Source: Cereibacter_A sp052244495 (GTDB lineage Bacteria > Pseudomonadota > Alphaproteobacteria > Rhodobacterales > Rhodobacteraceae). Taken from it: DNA of 64,000 nt. Numbering within the stretch: the first letter of the stretch is position 1; each line of letters opens with the position of its first letter. The stretch lies in NCBI GenBank assembly GCA_052244495.1, contig JBQPXH010000009.1. One strand, given 5' to 3'. Position numbers and translations under genes: made by a program. Positions 15,711-24,076 of this stretch are shown piece by piece. The notes under the pieces were generated by a model. That model ran no database searches. It was not told the DNA's origin and was given only the letters and a program-made list of their open reading frames with translations.

Positions 15711-17180
15711 ATGATGAGTAACTCTTCCACACCCGCCTACAGGGGCACGGACCGCCTGCTGTACGGCATCATCCTGGGGGTCTTGGCCTTCTGGCTGTTC
15801 GCCCAGACCACGCTCAACATCGCGCCGAAGATGGCCGAGGACCTGGGCATCGAGCAGAGCCTGATGAACATCGCGGTCTCGATCACCGCCCTGTTCTCGG
15901 GGATCTTCATCGTCGTGGTCGGCGGCCTCGCCGACAGGCTCGGCCGCGTCCGGGTCGTGCTCTGGGGCTTCGCACTGTCGATCATCGGATCACTTCTGGT
16001 CGGCCTCGCCCCCTCGGGCGCGCTTGGTTCGACCTTCCTGACGGCGGGCCGGATCTTTCAGGGCCTGTCAGCCGCCTTTGTCATGCCGGCGAGCCTCGCG
16101 CTGGTGAAGACCTACTGGGACGGCGCCGGACGCCAGCGCGCGATCAGCCTGTGGTCGATGGGCTCGTGGGGCGGTTCGGGCTTTGCCGCGCTCTTCGGCG
16201 GGCTCATGGCCTCGAACGTCGGCTGGCGCTACATCTTCATCATTTCGGCGATCGTGTCGCTGATCGGCTTCTTCATGGTGCGCGGCACCCCCGAGAGCAA
16301 GGCCGAGACCAAGGGCGGCTACAAGCTCGACGTGCTGGGCATCGGCTCGTTCCTGGTCGCGATGGTCGCACTTCAGGTCGTGGCGACTCAGGCCAGCAAG
16401 ATGGGCTGGACCAGCCCGGTTACGCTGGGCCTGGCGGCGGCGGCCGTGGTCTTCGGCATCGTCTTCTTCCGCACCGAGAGCGGCAACCCGCAGGCCTTCG
16501 TCAACTTCCGCCTGTTCGACAAGCGCATCTACACCGGCGCCACGATCTCGAACTTCCTGCTGAACGGCATCGCGGGTGCGATCATCGTCTCGATGCTGCT
16601 GCTTCAGCTGGGCGGCGCGATGACCGCGCAGGCAGCGGGCCTGCTGACGCTTGGCTACGCGATCACCATCGTGGCCTTCATCCGCGTCGGTGAAAAGCTG
16701 CTGCAGCGGTTCGGCGCGCGCAAGCCGATGATCTGGGGCTGCCTGATCGCCGGACTGTCCATCCTGCTCTTGATGCCGACGAACATCATGCTCGGCGACT
16801 ACGAGATCCTCGTCGTGATCTCCTACATCCTGCTGGGCCTGGGCCTTGCGTTCTACGCCACGCCGTCGACCGACGCCGCGCTGTCGAACCTTCCGGCCGA
16901 ACAGGCGGGTGCAGGCGCGGGCATCTACAAGATGGCCTCGTCGCTGGGCGGCTCGTTCGGCGTGGCGCTGTCAGCCGCCATCTTCACCGCCCTGAAGGCG
17001 GACACCGGCGGCATCAGCTGGCTCGAGGGCGTGATTACCTTCGTCGGACGCCAGGACAACCTCGCCATCCGCGAGGCGGCGATGATCGCGCTCGGCTTCA
17101 ACCTGCTGATGGTGATCGCCACGATCCTGACGATCCTGCTGACCGTCCCCGCCGCGCGCAAGGCGCCTGCTTACGCCTGA
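15711..17180 (+). CDS. MFS transporter, DHA2-like (14-helix type)
   Basis: A 489-residue integral membrane protein with the major facilitator signature GGLADRLGRVRV after the second helix and hydrophobic segments numerous enough for about 14 helices. The sequence resembles drug:H+ antiporter family 2 proteins. It lies between a MarR regulator and an M20 amidohydrolase, so it may move an aromatic conjugate or its product rather than a drug. MM at the start (15711 and 15714) both follow a ggggaag ribosome-binding site. Confidence 0.85.
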   Translation: MMSNSSTPAYRGTDRLLYGIILGVLAFWLFAQTTLNIAPKMAEDLGIEQSLMNIAVSITALFSGIFIVVVGGLADRLGRVRVVLWGFALSIIGSLLVGLAPSGALGSTFLTAGRIFQGLSAAFVMPASLALVKTYWDGAGRQRAISLWSMGSWGGSGFAALFGGLMASNVGWRYIFIISAIVSLIGFFMVRGTPESKAETKGGYKLDVLGIGSFLVAMVALQVVATQASKMGWTSPVTLGLAAAAVVFGIVFFRTESGNPQAFVNFRLFDKRIYTGATISNFLLNGIAGAIIVSMLLLQLGGAMTAQAAGLLTLGYAITIVAFIRVGEKLLQRFGARKPMIWGCLIAGLSILLLMPTNIMLGDYEILVVISYILLGLGLAFYATPSTDAALSNLPAEQAGAGAGIYKMASSLGGSFGVALSAAIFTALKADTGGISWLEGVITFVGRQDNLAIREAAMIALGFNLLMVIATILTILLTVPAARKAPAYA

Positions 17181-17242
17181 CCGCAGGCCGCGCGCCCTGT
17201 CCGGCGCGCGCCCCCTTTCCCTCCTGGAACAGGAAATCCGAC

Positions 17243-18394
17243 ATGAACGCCATCGTGAAGCACCTCGACCGGACGGCCTTGTCCGAATGGTTCGAACATC
17301 TGCACCGCCACCCCGAACTGTCCACGCAAGAGGAAAGCACCGCGGACTTCATCGCCGACAAACTGCGCGGCTGGGGCTATGAGGTGGAAACCGGCATTGG
17401 CCAGCACGGCATCGTCGCCTCGCTGACCGTGGGTGACAGCCGGAAGGCAATCGGCCTTCGCGCCGACTTCGACGCGCTGCCGATCCAGGAGGTCAACGAC
17501 CTTTCCTACCGAAGCACCATTCCCGGCGTGGCCCACCTCTGCGGCCACGACGGCCATGCGGCAATGCTTCTTGGCGCGGCGCAGCATCTGGCCCGCACCC
17601 GCGCATTCAACGGCACCGTGCGGCTGATCTTCCAGCCGGCCGAAGAGACCATGCAGGGCGCGCCCGCCATGATCGCGGACGGGCTTTTCAGCCGCTTCCC
17701 GATGGATGCGGTGTTCGGAATGCACAACATGCCCGGCCTGAAGCGCGGCGAGTTCTATTTCGCCGATGGCGAGATGATGGCCGCGGTGGACAACTGGGAG
17801 ATCGAATTGACCGGCAAGGGCGGCCACGGCTCGATGCCGGAACTCGCGATCGATCCGGTGGTGGCGGGCGCCTCGTTGGTCACGGCGCTGCAGACCATCA
17901 TGGCGCGCAACGTGGCGCCGCAGCATAGGGCGGTGGTGACGGTTGGCGCGTTCCTGTCGGGCAACGCGGGCAACGTGATCGCCCAGACAGCGACGCTGCG
18001 CCTGTCGATCCGCACCACCACGCCGGAAGATTGCGCGCTCGTGCTGGGCAGGGTGCGCTCGATCACCCGAACGCAGGCCGAGTCCTGCGGTTGCAGCTAC
18101 GAGATCCGCGAGGGCCAGCCGGGCGCCGTCCTCGTGAACGATCCGGCCGAGACTGCCCGCGCCGCCGCCATCGCCCGCTCGGCCTTCGGGGACGCCGCCG
18201 TGCATCACCCCGGCCCGACCTACCTCGGCTCCGAGGATTTCGCCTTCATGCTGCAGCAGAAGAAGGGCACCTACTGTCTGATTGGCAATGGAGACACGAA
18301 GATGGTCCACCACCCGGAATATGTCTTCGATCAGGCGAACCTGCCGATCGGCGCGGCCTACTGGGTGGCGCTGGTCGAGGGGTGTCTCGCCTGA
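17243..18394 (+). CDS. M20 amidohydrolase, hippurate hydrolase/aminoacylase type
   Basis: These metalloenzymes remove N-acyl groups from amino acids; hippurate hydrolase releases benzoate and glycine. The 383-residue protein has the metal-site residues Cys100 and His102 (LCGHDGHAAM), Glu134-Glu135 (QPAEET), His161 (HNMPG) and a late HH in MVHHPEY, plus the dimerisation domain segment GKGGHGSMPE. It follows the MFS gene by 62 bp and is probably co-transcribed. Location beside a benzoate operon suggests N-benzoyl amino acid hydrolysis, which is inference. N-acetyl or indole conjugates are alternatives. A strong terminator follows. Confidence 0.85.
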   Translation: MNAIVKHLDRTALSEWFEHLHRHPELSTQEESTADFIADKLRGWGYEVETGIGQHGIVASLTVGDSRKAIGLRADFDALPIQEVNDLSYRSTIPGVAHLCGHDGHAAMLLGAAQHLARTRAFNGTVRLIFQPAEETMQGAPAMIADGLFSRFPMDAVFGMHNMPGLKRGEFYFADGEMMAAVDNWEIELTGKGGHGSMPELAIDPVVAGASLVTALQTIMARNVAPQHRAVVTVGAFLSGNAGNVIAQTATLRLSIRTTTPEDCALVLGRVRSITRTQAESCGCSYEIREGQPGAVLVNDPAETARAAAIARSAFGDAAVHHPGPTYLGSEDFAFMLQQKKGTYCLIGNGDTKMVHHPEYVFDQANLPIGAAYWVALVEGCLA

Positions 18395-18413
18395 GGGCTG
18401 TGCCAGTCATGAC

Positions 18414-18441
18414 AAAGGCCCGGCGGCGACGCCGGGCCTTT
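18414..18441. terminator. Bidirectional intrinsic terminator
   Basis: A perfect 12-bp stem (AAAGGCCCGGCG and its complement) closes a GCGA loop and is followed by TTTT on the plus strand and preceded by an A-run that gives T residues on the minus strand. It lies between the convergent M20 and TRIC genes and can serve both. Confidence 0.9.
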
Positions 18442-18464
18442 TGCGTTCGTCCCCGGTGCGGGCG

Positions 18465-19127
18465 CTAATCCACCTCTCCGTGCTCACCGGGGATGCGGCC
18501 GGGGCGCGCGCGGTAGACAGGCAGCGACCAATCGAGGCGGATCGCGAGGCTGCGGATGCCGAAGGCGGCGATCAGTCCCGTCGCCATGGCCCAGAGTCGG
18601 GGCAGGTCCGCTGCGAGGACAAGAACGAACAGCAGCGCCCCCGCCGCCGAGGCCGACACATAGACCTCCCGCCGCAAGAGTATCGAGGGCTCTTGCCCGA
18701 GCGTGTCGCGCAGGATGCCGCCCACCGCCGCTGTAATGACGCCCATCACCACCGCAACGAGCGGGCCCGCCCCCGCATCGAGGCCCTTGGCCGTACCCGC
18801 GATGGTGACCAGCGCCATCCCGAACGCGTCGAGATAGAGCAGCAACCGGTAGCGCGAATGGACGAGGTGGGCGGAAAAATGCACCAACGCCGCCGCCGCA
18901 AGGCAGAGCGCGACCGGCAACGGGTTCACCACCCAGAACACCGGGACACCCAAGAGCAGGTCACGCAGCGTACCACCGCCCACGCCTGTCACCATCCCGA
19001 GCCAGAGAAAGCCCACGATGTCCATCTGCTTGCGCGAGGCGACCAGCGCTCCGGTGATGGCGAAGACGACCGCCGACGCGAGGTCGAGCACGGCCAGTAC
19101 GGGAAGAACGGGCTCCATGTCGGTCAA
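18465..19127 (-). CDS. TRIC/YicG-type membrane protein (UPF0126)
   Basis: A 220-residue protein with two internally repeated three-helix units, each bearing a glycine motif: GMVTGVGGGTLRDLLLG in the first half and GVITAAVGGILRDTLG in the second. This is the prokaryotic TRIC-channel architecture, a trimeric cation channel of the inner membrane. Its cellular role in bacteria is unsettled and it has no obvious functional link to its neighbours. It is convergent with the M20 gene. Confidence 0.88.
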   Translation of the reverse strand: MTDMEPVLPVLAVLDLASAVVFAITGALVASRKQMDIVGFLWLGMVTGVGGGTLRDLLLGVPVFWVVNPLPVALCLAAAALVHFSAHLVHSRYRLLLYLDAFGMALVTIAGTAKGLDAGAGPLVAVVMGVITAAVGGILRDTLGQEPSILLRREVYVSASAAGALLFVLVLAADLPRLWAMATGLIAAFGIRSLAIRLDWSLPVYRARPGRIPGEHGEVD

Positions 19128-19657
19128 GGCGGCGCTCCAGGGTCAAGACAAGGGAACAATGGGTCGGCTCGCGCCAATAAAGCTATAGTAAAATCAAAAT
19201 GCAACTATATTGCAATCACCTCAGCTGACACAGCCAATCAATAAACAAACAAACTTCATCTTATCGCCGGATACTGCTGGATGAAACTGCAAGAATATTT
19301 CATTACGCATCTAGATGGGCCGGAACAGCACGTGGAGTGATCGATGCGCCAAGTGGCGCTGAACCCGTTCGAACCCTCTCGCCAGCGGCAGAGCCAAGGA
19401 GGGCGGCGAAGATCACCTGACGCAAGGCGTCCTGTTCCCGCCACGGCACGACAGATGACGCCCGGTGTCACCACAACCTGATTATCGGTCGACGCTATTG
19501 ATATTCGCTGACTGCTGATCCCCAACCCGCCTCGGGCGCAGCTTTCGCCGCCAGAGGAACCCGGGCTGATGATCGGGACGATGACAGGCGACGGGCGTGC
19601 CATCGGCCATTCCGGCGTGGGCCACGACTCGGTTTCGGCGCTCTAGGCCTTTCCGGC
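19128..19657. other. 530-bp stretch without a recognisable gene
   Basis: The first ~130 bp are A/T-rich with several A-runs and may hold the TRIC promoter. The remainder has open frames but none with recognisable sequence or a convincing start. It leads directly into the IS5 remnant at 19658 and may be scrambled mobile DNA. Confidence 0.5.
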
Positions 19658-19950
19658 GGCTCTGTTGTACAAAGCCGCTGAAGACGGAGCTACCCCTTTC
19701 CCCGGACACACTTGTCCCACGGCCTGCAGAGGGCTTTCCACGAAGCCCGCCGTCTGCCTGAGTGCCATGCCGAACAGCCCTTTCATCGTCAGGCAGGACT
19801 GGATCGCAGCGTCGCTGCAGGTGCGCTGCCGGCCCTGATTGCCGGTCGGCCTGGCCTCCCACGTCATCTCGGGATCGAACCAGATCGTCAGCGAGCCCCG
19901 GCGCTTGAGCGCTTCGTTACAGGCCCGCCCGTTCCTGCCCTTCCGCTATC
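19658..19950 (-). mobile_element. IS5-family element with large internal deletion
   Basis: The end GGCTCTGTTGTACAAA (19658-19673) and the adjacent GGGGAAAGGGG-type stretch mark the 3' end of an IS5-family element. Read on the minus strand, it carries an N-terminal transposase part, with NEALKRRGSLTIWFDPEM, CSDAAIQSCLTMKGLFGMAL and RQTAGFVES, joined directly to the terminal sequence. About the last two thirds of the transposase, with the DDE residues, is deleted. Confidence 0.75.
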
Positions 19951-20256
19951 ATGCTGTACTCACAAGGTGAATCGCCCACGATCTTTGTGAAACTGAGCCC
20001 TGCCGCGGCGTCCGGGGCCCCAGGCAGACGGCCGGACGGGCGGCCCGCAGTTCTCCGCGTCGAAGGTGGCTTTGGACCGCGGCGCGGCAACTCATTCAGC
20101 GACGTGTACCCGATCCGGGTTTGTGCGACCGCGTGTCACGTGGGATCCGCCGGCAATCCATCCCGGGCGATCAGGATGACGAGATCCTCCACCCGGTCTT
20201 CCTCGCTGCCACGGCAAAAGGCGGACGCGATCGGACATCCGGACAGGTCCGGAAAG
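19951..20256. other. 306-bp stretch without a recognisable gene
   Basis: I see no gene here. A minus-strand frame around 20140-20220 (GSEEDRVEDLVILIARDG) looks protein-like but is short and unrecognised. The stretch lies between two IS5 remnants. Confidence 0.4.
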
Positions 20257-20785
20257 GGCCCTGTTGCACAAATCGACCGAGGGGATTCATCTCGTGAATC
20301 CAGCGTGGTAGCTGGGCTGCATGAGCAGACCGACACCCTCGGCCCGCAAGACCCGGAACTGGCAAGGCTACAACAAGGCGCTCAAGCACCGCGGTCCACT
20401 GGCGATCTGGTTTGATCCACCATTGCCTGGGCAGCCGCGCCCACGGGCAAGCGTGGCCGCCAGCCCGAGTGCAGTGACGCCGCGATCCAGACCTGCCTGA
20501 CGATGAAGGTGCCGCTCGCCATGGCGTTGCGTCGGACGACGGGGTCGTCGAGAGCCTGCTGCGTCTGATCGGCCTGGACTTGGCGGTGCCCGACTTCAGC
20601 ACGCTGTCGCGCCGCCAGGAGACCCTGAAGGTGAACATCCCCTACCGGGGCTCGGACGGTCCGCTGCACTTGCTGATCGACAGCACCGGCATCAAGGTCG
20701 AGGGCGAAGGGGAATGGAACGCCCGCAAGCACGGCGGCACGAAGCGCCGTGTATGGCGCAAGATCCATATCGGCATCGTCGCGCC
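20257..20785 (+). pseudogene. IS5-family transposase, N-terminal part, frameshifted and truncated
   Basis: The left end GGCCCTGTTGCACAAATCG (20257-20275) is followed by the transposase start (MSRPTPSARKTRNWQGYNKA near 20321) and KHRGPLAIWFDP. A frame change then leads to CSDAAIQTCLTMKV, and from about 20570 DLAVPDFSTLSRRQETLKV, YRGSDGPLHLLIDSTGIKV and KHGGTKRRVWRKIHIGI, which include the first catalytic Asp region. The gene stops at about 20785, where it abuts a minus-strand IS110 fragment, so the C-terminal half is missing. Confidence 0.85.
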
Positions 20786-21049
20786 CGGTAGCGCGGGCAA
20801 ACTCGCGAGCCTGCCGAGGATTGACGCTAATTCACATGTCGCCCCGGCGCCAGAAAGGGCGGACATGACAGGTCGCTCATAGCCGCCCGAAGCTTCGAGG
20901 ATGACGATAGATGAGCCAACGGTCGAAGCAAACCTGCAAAGCGACCGGCCGTCGGTCGAAATCCTCTCATGCCGGGAGGTGGCAGGGTCCAACGCGTCGA
21001 TCCAGTCTTTCGCGACGTCGACGCCGATATAGGTTTGGGGCAAGGTCAC
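20786..21049 (-). pseudogene. IS110-family transposase, N-terminal fragment
   Basis: From a GTG at 21049 the frame reads TLPQTYIGVDVAKDWIDAL, then ILEASGGYERPVMSALSGAGA. These are the DEDD-domain segments with the first catalytic Asp (GVDVAKD) and Glu (EASGGYE). A frameshift at about 20835 moves VNPRQAREFARATGR into another frame, and the gene ends where it meets the IS5 fragment. It belongs to a different IS110 lineage from the relic at 2283-3183. Confidence 0.8.
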
Positions 21050-21497
21050 TGTCCTGTCCTTGATATTCGGGGTCGGTATGGTGACCGCCCCTTGCAACTG
21101 TTCGGGTTCACGTGGCGGCGGCGCAGATGAGCCCCTTGCTGCTCAGCGGGATCTGCTTCCCCGGGATGGAACGGGGTCCCACCTGCAGTCCCAGTATGCC
21201 CGACCTTGAACACACAAGGATGGAGCATCATGAGCAAGACCACGAGCAAGTCTCCCCGGAGGTGCGCGAGCGGGCCGTGCGGCTGGTTCTCGATAGCGAG
21301 GCCCAGCATCCGTCGCGCTGGCAGGCGGTGATATCGATCGCGGCGAAGATCGGCTGTACGCCGCAGACCCTGAACGAGTGGGTCAAGAAGGCCGAGGTCG
21401 ACAGCGGCAAGCGCGCGGGCATTCCGACCGGCATGGCCGAGAGGATGAAGTCTCCGGAAAGGGAGAACCGGGAGCTGCGCCAGGGTGAGGCGGATCA

Positions 21498-21522
21498 GGA
21501 AACAGTCCGGTGGACCGTTTCC
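21498..21522. repeat. Palindromic insertion inside IS3 orfA
   Basis: Arms GGAAACAGTCC and GGACCGTTTCC (one mismatch) around a GGT loop. The palindrome forms the core of a 42-bp segment (about 21484-21525) that interrupts orfA between the RELRQ and ANEILRK parts of the protein without shifting the frame. Confidence 0.75.
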
Positions 21523-21680
21523 CCGGCGAACGAGATCCTCCGCAAGGCATCGGCGTATTTTGCGATGATCGAAGGCAGTGCGGCACTGCTCCAGCACTGC
21601 CTGAGATGCTCGACCGCCGGTCGAAGTAATGGTGGGTTTCATCGACGCGCATCGGGAAGCGCACGGGGGTCCGAGGGTCC

Positions 21681-21707
21681 GGCATTCGATCCAGTGGATC
21701 GAATGCC
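21681..21707. repeat. Palindromic insertion inside IS3 orfB
   Basis: Perfect 12-bp arms (GGCATTCGATCC and its complement) around an AGT loop, within about 50 bp of foreign sequence placed between the EAHG and VLPMAPSTYYD parts of orfB. Arm length, loop length and TCC-N3-GGA centre match the palindromes at 2021 and 21498. Confidence 0.75.
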
Positions 21708-22344
21708 CCGAGCACGCCGATCTGCAGCGTGCTGCCGATGGCCCCGTCCACCTATTACGATCATCTGGCGAAGCGGGCCGATCCGGCGCGGCGGTCGGAT
21801 CGAGCGCGCCGAGACGATGCTCTGCGCCCCGAGATCCGTCGCGTGTTCGAAGAGAACTGGCGGGTCTACGGCGTCCGGAAGGTCTGGGGACAGCTTGGCC
21901 GTGAAGGCTTCAATGCCGCGCGATGCACGGTGGCACGTCTGATGAAGAGCATGGGTATTCAAGGCATTATCCGGGGCAAGCCGCACAGGACGACGATCCC
22001 GGACAAGAAGGCGCCGTGCCCGCTGGACAAGGTGAACCGCCAGTTCCGGGTGCCCGCACCGAACATGCTCTGGGGGAGCGACTTCACCTATGTCGCCACC
22101 TGGAAAGGGTTCGCCTATTGTGGCTTTCGTCATCGACGCCTATGCCCGCAAGATCGTCGGCTGGCGCGTCAGCAACGCGGCGCATGCAGGATTTGTGCTC
22201 GATGCCTTGGAACAAGGCGGTGCATGATCGCCGCGCTGGAAGGGGCATTGGGCTGGTCCACCATAGCGACAAGGGTTCGCAATACCTGTCCATTCGCTAC
22301 AGCGAGCGTTTGGCGGAAGCCGGGATCGAACCTACGGTCGCTTC

Positions 22345-22473
22345 AGGGGCTTACGCGGCCCCCCTCGGAGCCACGGTCCCCTTTCGCCGTCGGCGATAGC
22401 TACGACAACGCCCTGGCCGAAACGATCAACCCTTCCAGGGCTTACGCGGCCCCCCTCGGGGCCACGGTCCCCT
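22345..22473 (+). repeat. Two near-identical ~38-bp insertions, 92 bp apart, in IS3 orfB
   Basis: Copies at 22345-22382 and 22437-22473 share AGGG(G)CTTACGCGGCCCCC, TCGG(A/G)GCC and ACGGTCCCCT. The first splits orfB between EAGIEP and GDSYDNAL and the second between LAETIN and KAEVIHRRG, both places where family members have uninterrupted code. They are therefore insertions into the dead gene. The sequence is not the TCC-N3-GGA hairpin type. Confidence 0.8.
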
Positions 22474-22716
22474 CCATATGTTCAAGGCCGAGGTCATCCA
22501 CCGCCGTGGGCCATGGCGAAGATTCGAGGCCGTCGAATGTGCCACGCTGGAATGGGTGGACTGGCTCAACAACCGCGTCGATGCAATGCACCGACCCTCG
22601 AGCCGATCGGGAACATCCCGCCAACAGAAGCCAAGGCCGACTTCTACACTGCTCTGGAAGCTGCACCCATGGCCGCGTAACTAAACAAAATCGGCCTCCG
22701 GCAAACCCGGCGCGGT

Positions 22717-22900
22717 TCAGAGACGCTGTTCTTCGGCCTCGATCATGCCCGCGAGATCGTCGCCGAATGGGTGGCCGACTACAATGCGGCCCGACTCCAT
22801 TCGGCTCTCGGCTACCTGACCCCTGCCGCTTTCGCCGCCCAACTCACCGCAATGGGCGCATCGCCACCGCGGGGCGAACCTGGTTCGCCGTCCTCGGCAC
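22717..22900 (+). pseudogene. IS3-family (IS407-like) OrfB C-terminal fragment
   Basis: The frame reads LFFGLDHAREIVAEWVADYN, then ARLHSALGYLTPAAFAAQLTA, the typical end of an IS407-group integrase after its last catalytic Glu, followed by a Pro/Ala-rich tail. Only this C-terminus is present. It may come from the same family as the fragment at 3370-3480. The frame runs on into the antisense of the next gene without biological meaning. Confidence 0.75.
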
Positions 22901-23070
22901 CCGATGCGCCTCCATCGAGCGCGGCAGCGCCTGGGACTGCCGAGGCAGCCGGCTTCCCGGCAATCCGGTGGGAGCCATCCCCGCCAAAGGGGCGCCTTTC
23001 TCTCGGGTGGGGCTTCGTCACCCTTCACGGCTCGGTTGAGTTCCGGACGCCGTGCCCGCCATGTCCAGCC

Positions 23071-24021
23071 TCACCCCAGCGTGGTTCTGTGGGCGACCGG
23101 AGTGACACCGTAGCGGCTGCGGAACACCTTGGTGAAATGCGAGGTCGAGGTGAAGCCACAGGCCATCGCGATCTCGGAGACCGACTGTTCCGTCTGAACG
23201 ATCAGGTTGCGCGCGCGCGTAAGACGGATCTCCATCATGTAGCGCTTGGGTGACGTGTTCAGGAACTTTCCGAACAGCCGCTCGAGTTGCCGTGTCGAAA
23301 TGCCGAGCCGCCCCGCGAGGACGAAGGGGCTGAGGGGCTCCTCGACATGTTCCTGCATCAGCTCGATGGCGCGCGAGAGATGGGCGTTGCGCATTCCGTG
23401 GCGGGACTGGAGCGAGACGCGCTGCGCCGCCGTTCCCTCTCGCACGGCGTTATAGACCATCTGGTCGGCGATTGCGGTGGACAGGTCGCGCCCGTGCTCC
23501 CTGGCGATCAGGTGCAGCATCAGGTCGGCCGCGGCCGTTCCGCCGGAGGCGGTGACGAACTTCTCGTCGGTAACGAAGACATTGCGGACGAGGTCGACCT
23601 CCGGGAATTCCTCGCCGAAGAGGTCGTGGAACTCCCAGTGGATCGCGGTCTTGACCCCGGTCAGGAACCCCGCCCGCGCAAGCACATAGGCCCCCGAGCA
23701 GATCGCCCCGATCGACATGCCGGCCGCCCTCTCGCGCCGGAGGAAGTTCAGCAACGCCGGCGTCGTGTGGTTCTGGACATGAATGCCCGAGACCACGAAC
23801 AGCCTGTCCCCGCGCTCCAGCGGCTCGAAGCCGCGGTTCACCAGCGTCACGGAGCGGTTGGAGCAGGTGGCAGAAGTGCCGTCCTCGCTGGCCAGCGACC
23901 AGCGATAGAGTTCGCGCCCGCTGAGCAGGTTCGCGATCCGGAGCGGCTCGAGGGCGCAGGAAAATGCCAGATGAGAGAAGTTCTCGACGAGGAGGAAGAC
24001 GAAGTGGGATGTCTCGGACAT
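23071..24021 (-). CDS. GlxA-family AraC regulator (DJ-1/PfpI-like plus HTH)
   Basis: The 316-residue protein has an N-terminal glutamine-amidotransferase-like domain (FVFLLVENFSHLAFSCALEPL, GAICSGAYVLA) and a C-terminal AraC domain (LAGRLGISTRQLERLFGKFLN, then AMACGFTSTSHFTKVFRSRYG). This is the arrangement of GbdR and CdhR, which activate glycine betaine and carnitine catabolism. It lies after the betaine transporter genes on the same strand, so a quaternary ammonium or amino acid effector is likely. The start at 24021 (MSETSHF) gives the normal family length; an upstream ATG would add 28 atypical residues. Confidence 0.88.
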   Translation of the reverse strand: MSETSHFVFLLVENFSHLAFSCALEPLRIANLLSGRELYRWSLASEDGTSATCSNRSVTLVNRGFEPLERGDRLFVVSGIHVQNHTTPALLNFLRRERAAGMSIGAICSGAYVLARAGFLTGVKTAIHWEFHDLFGEEFPEVDLVRNVFVTDEKFVTASGGTAAADLMLHLIAREHGRDLSTAIADQMVYNAVREGTAAQRVSLQSRHGMRNAHLSRAIELMQEHVEEPLSPFVLAGRLGISTRQLERLFGKFLNTSPKRYMMEIRLTRARNLIVQTEQSVSEIAMACGFTSTSHFTKVFRSRYGVTPVAHRTTLG

Positions 24022-24076
24022 CGCGGGAAGCCCCGGAGGGAAACGGACGCCGTAAAGCCGGCGCCCGCAGGAAGGC

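Larger units (their letters stand above)
21230..22683 (+). pseudogene. IS3-family element (orfA and orfB), riddled with small insertions
   Basis: OrfA starts at ATG 21230, loses one base after about 20 nt, and continues as SPEVRERAVRLVLDSEAQHPSR and NEWVKKAEVDSGKRAGIP to NEILRKASAYFAM. OrfB follows with FIDAHREAHG, MAPSTYYDHLAKRADPARR, FEENWRVYGVRKVWGQLGREG, KSMGIQGIIRGKPHRTT and NMLWGSDFTYVATWKGFAY. A frame change then leads to VGWRVSNAAHAGFVLDALEQ, GDSYDNALAETIN and EVIHRRGPWRRFEA. At least four short foreign segments interrupt the coding sequence (near 21484-21525, 21566-21606, 21670-21720 and two copies at 22345-22473). Without these and the frameshifts it would be a normal IS3/IS51-like element. 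Confidence 0.85.

Noticed and set aside
22345..22473. CRISPR repeats
   Set aside because: Only two copies, embedded in transposase coding sequence, with the intervening DNA being the transposase itself.
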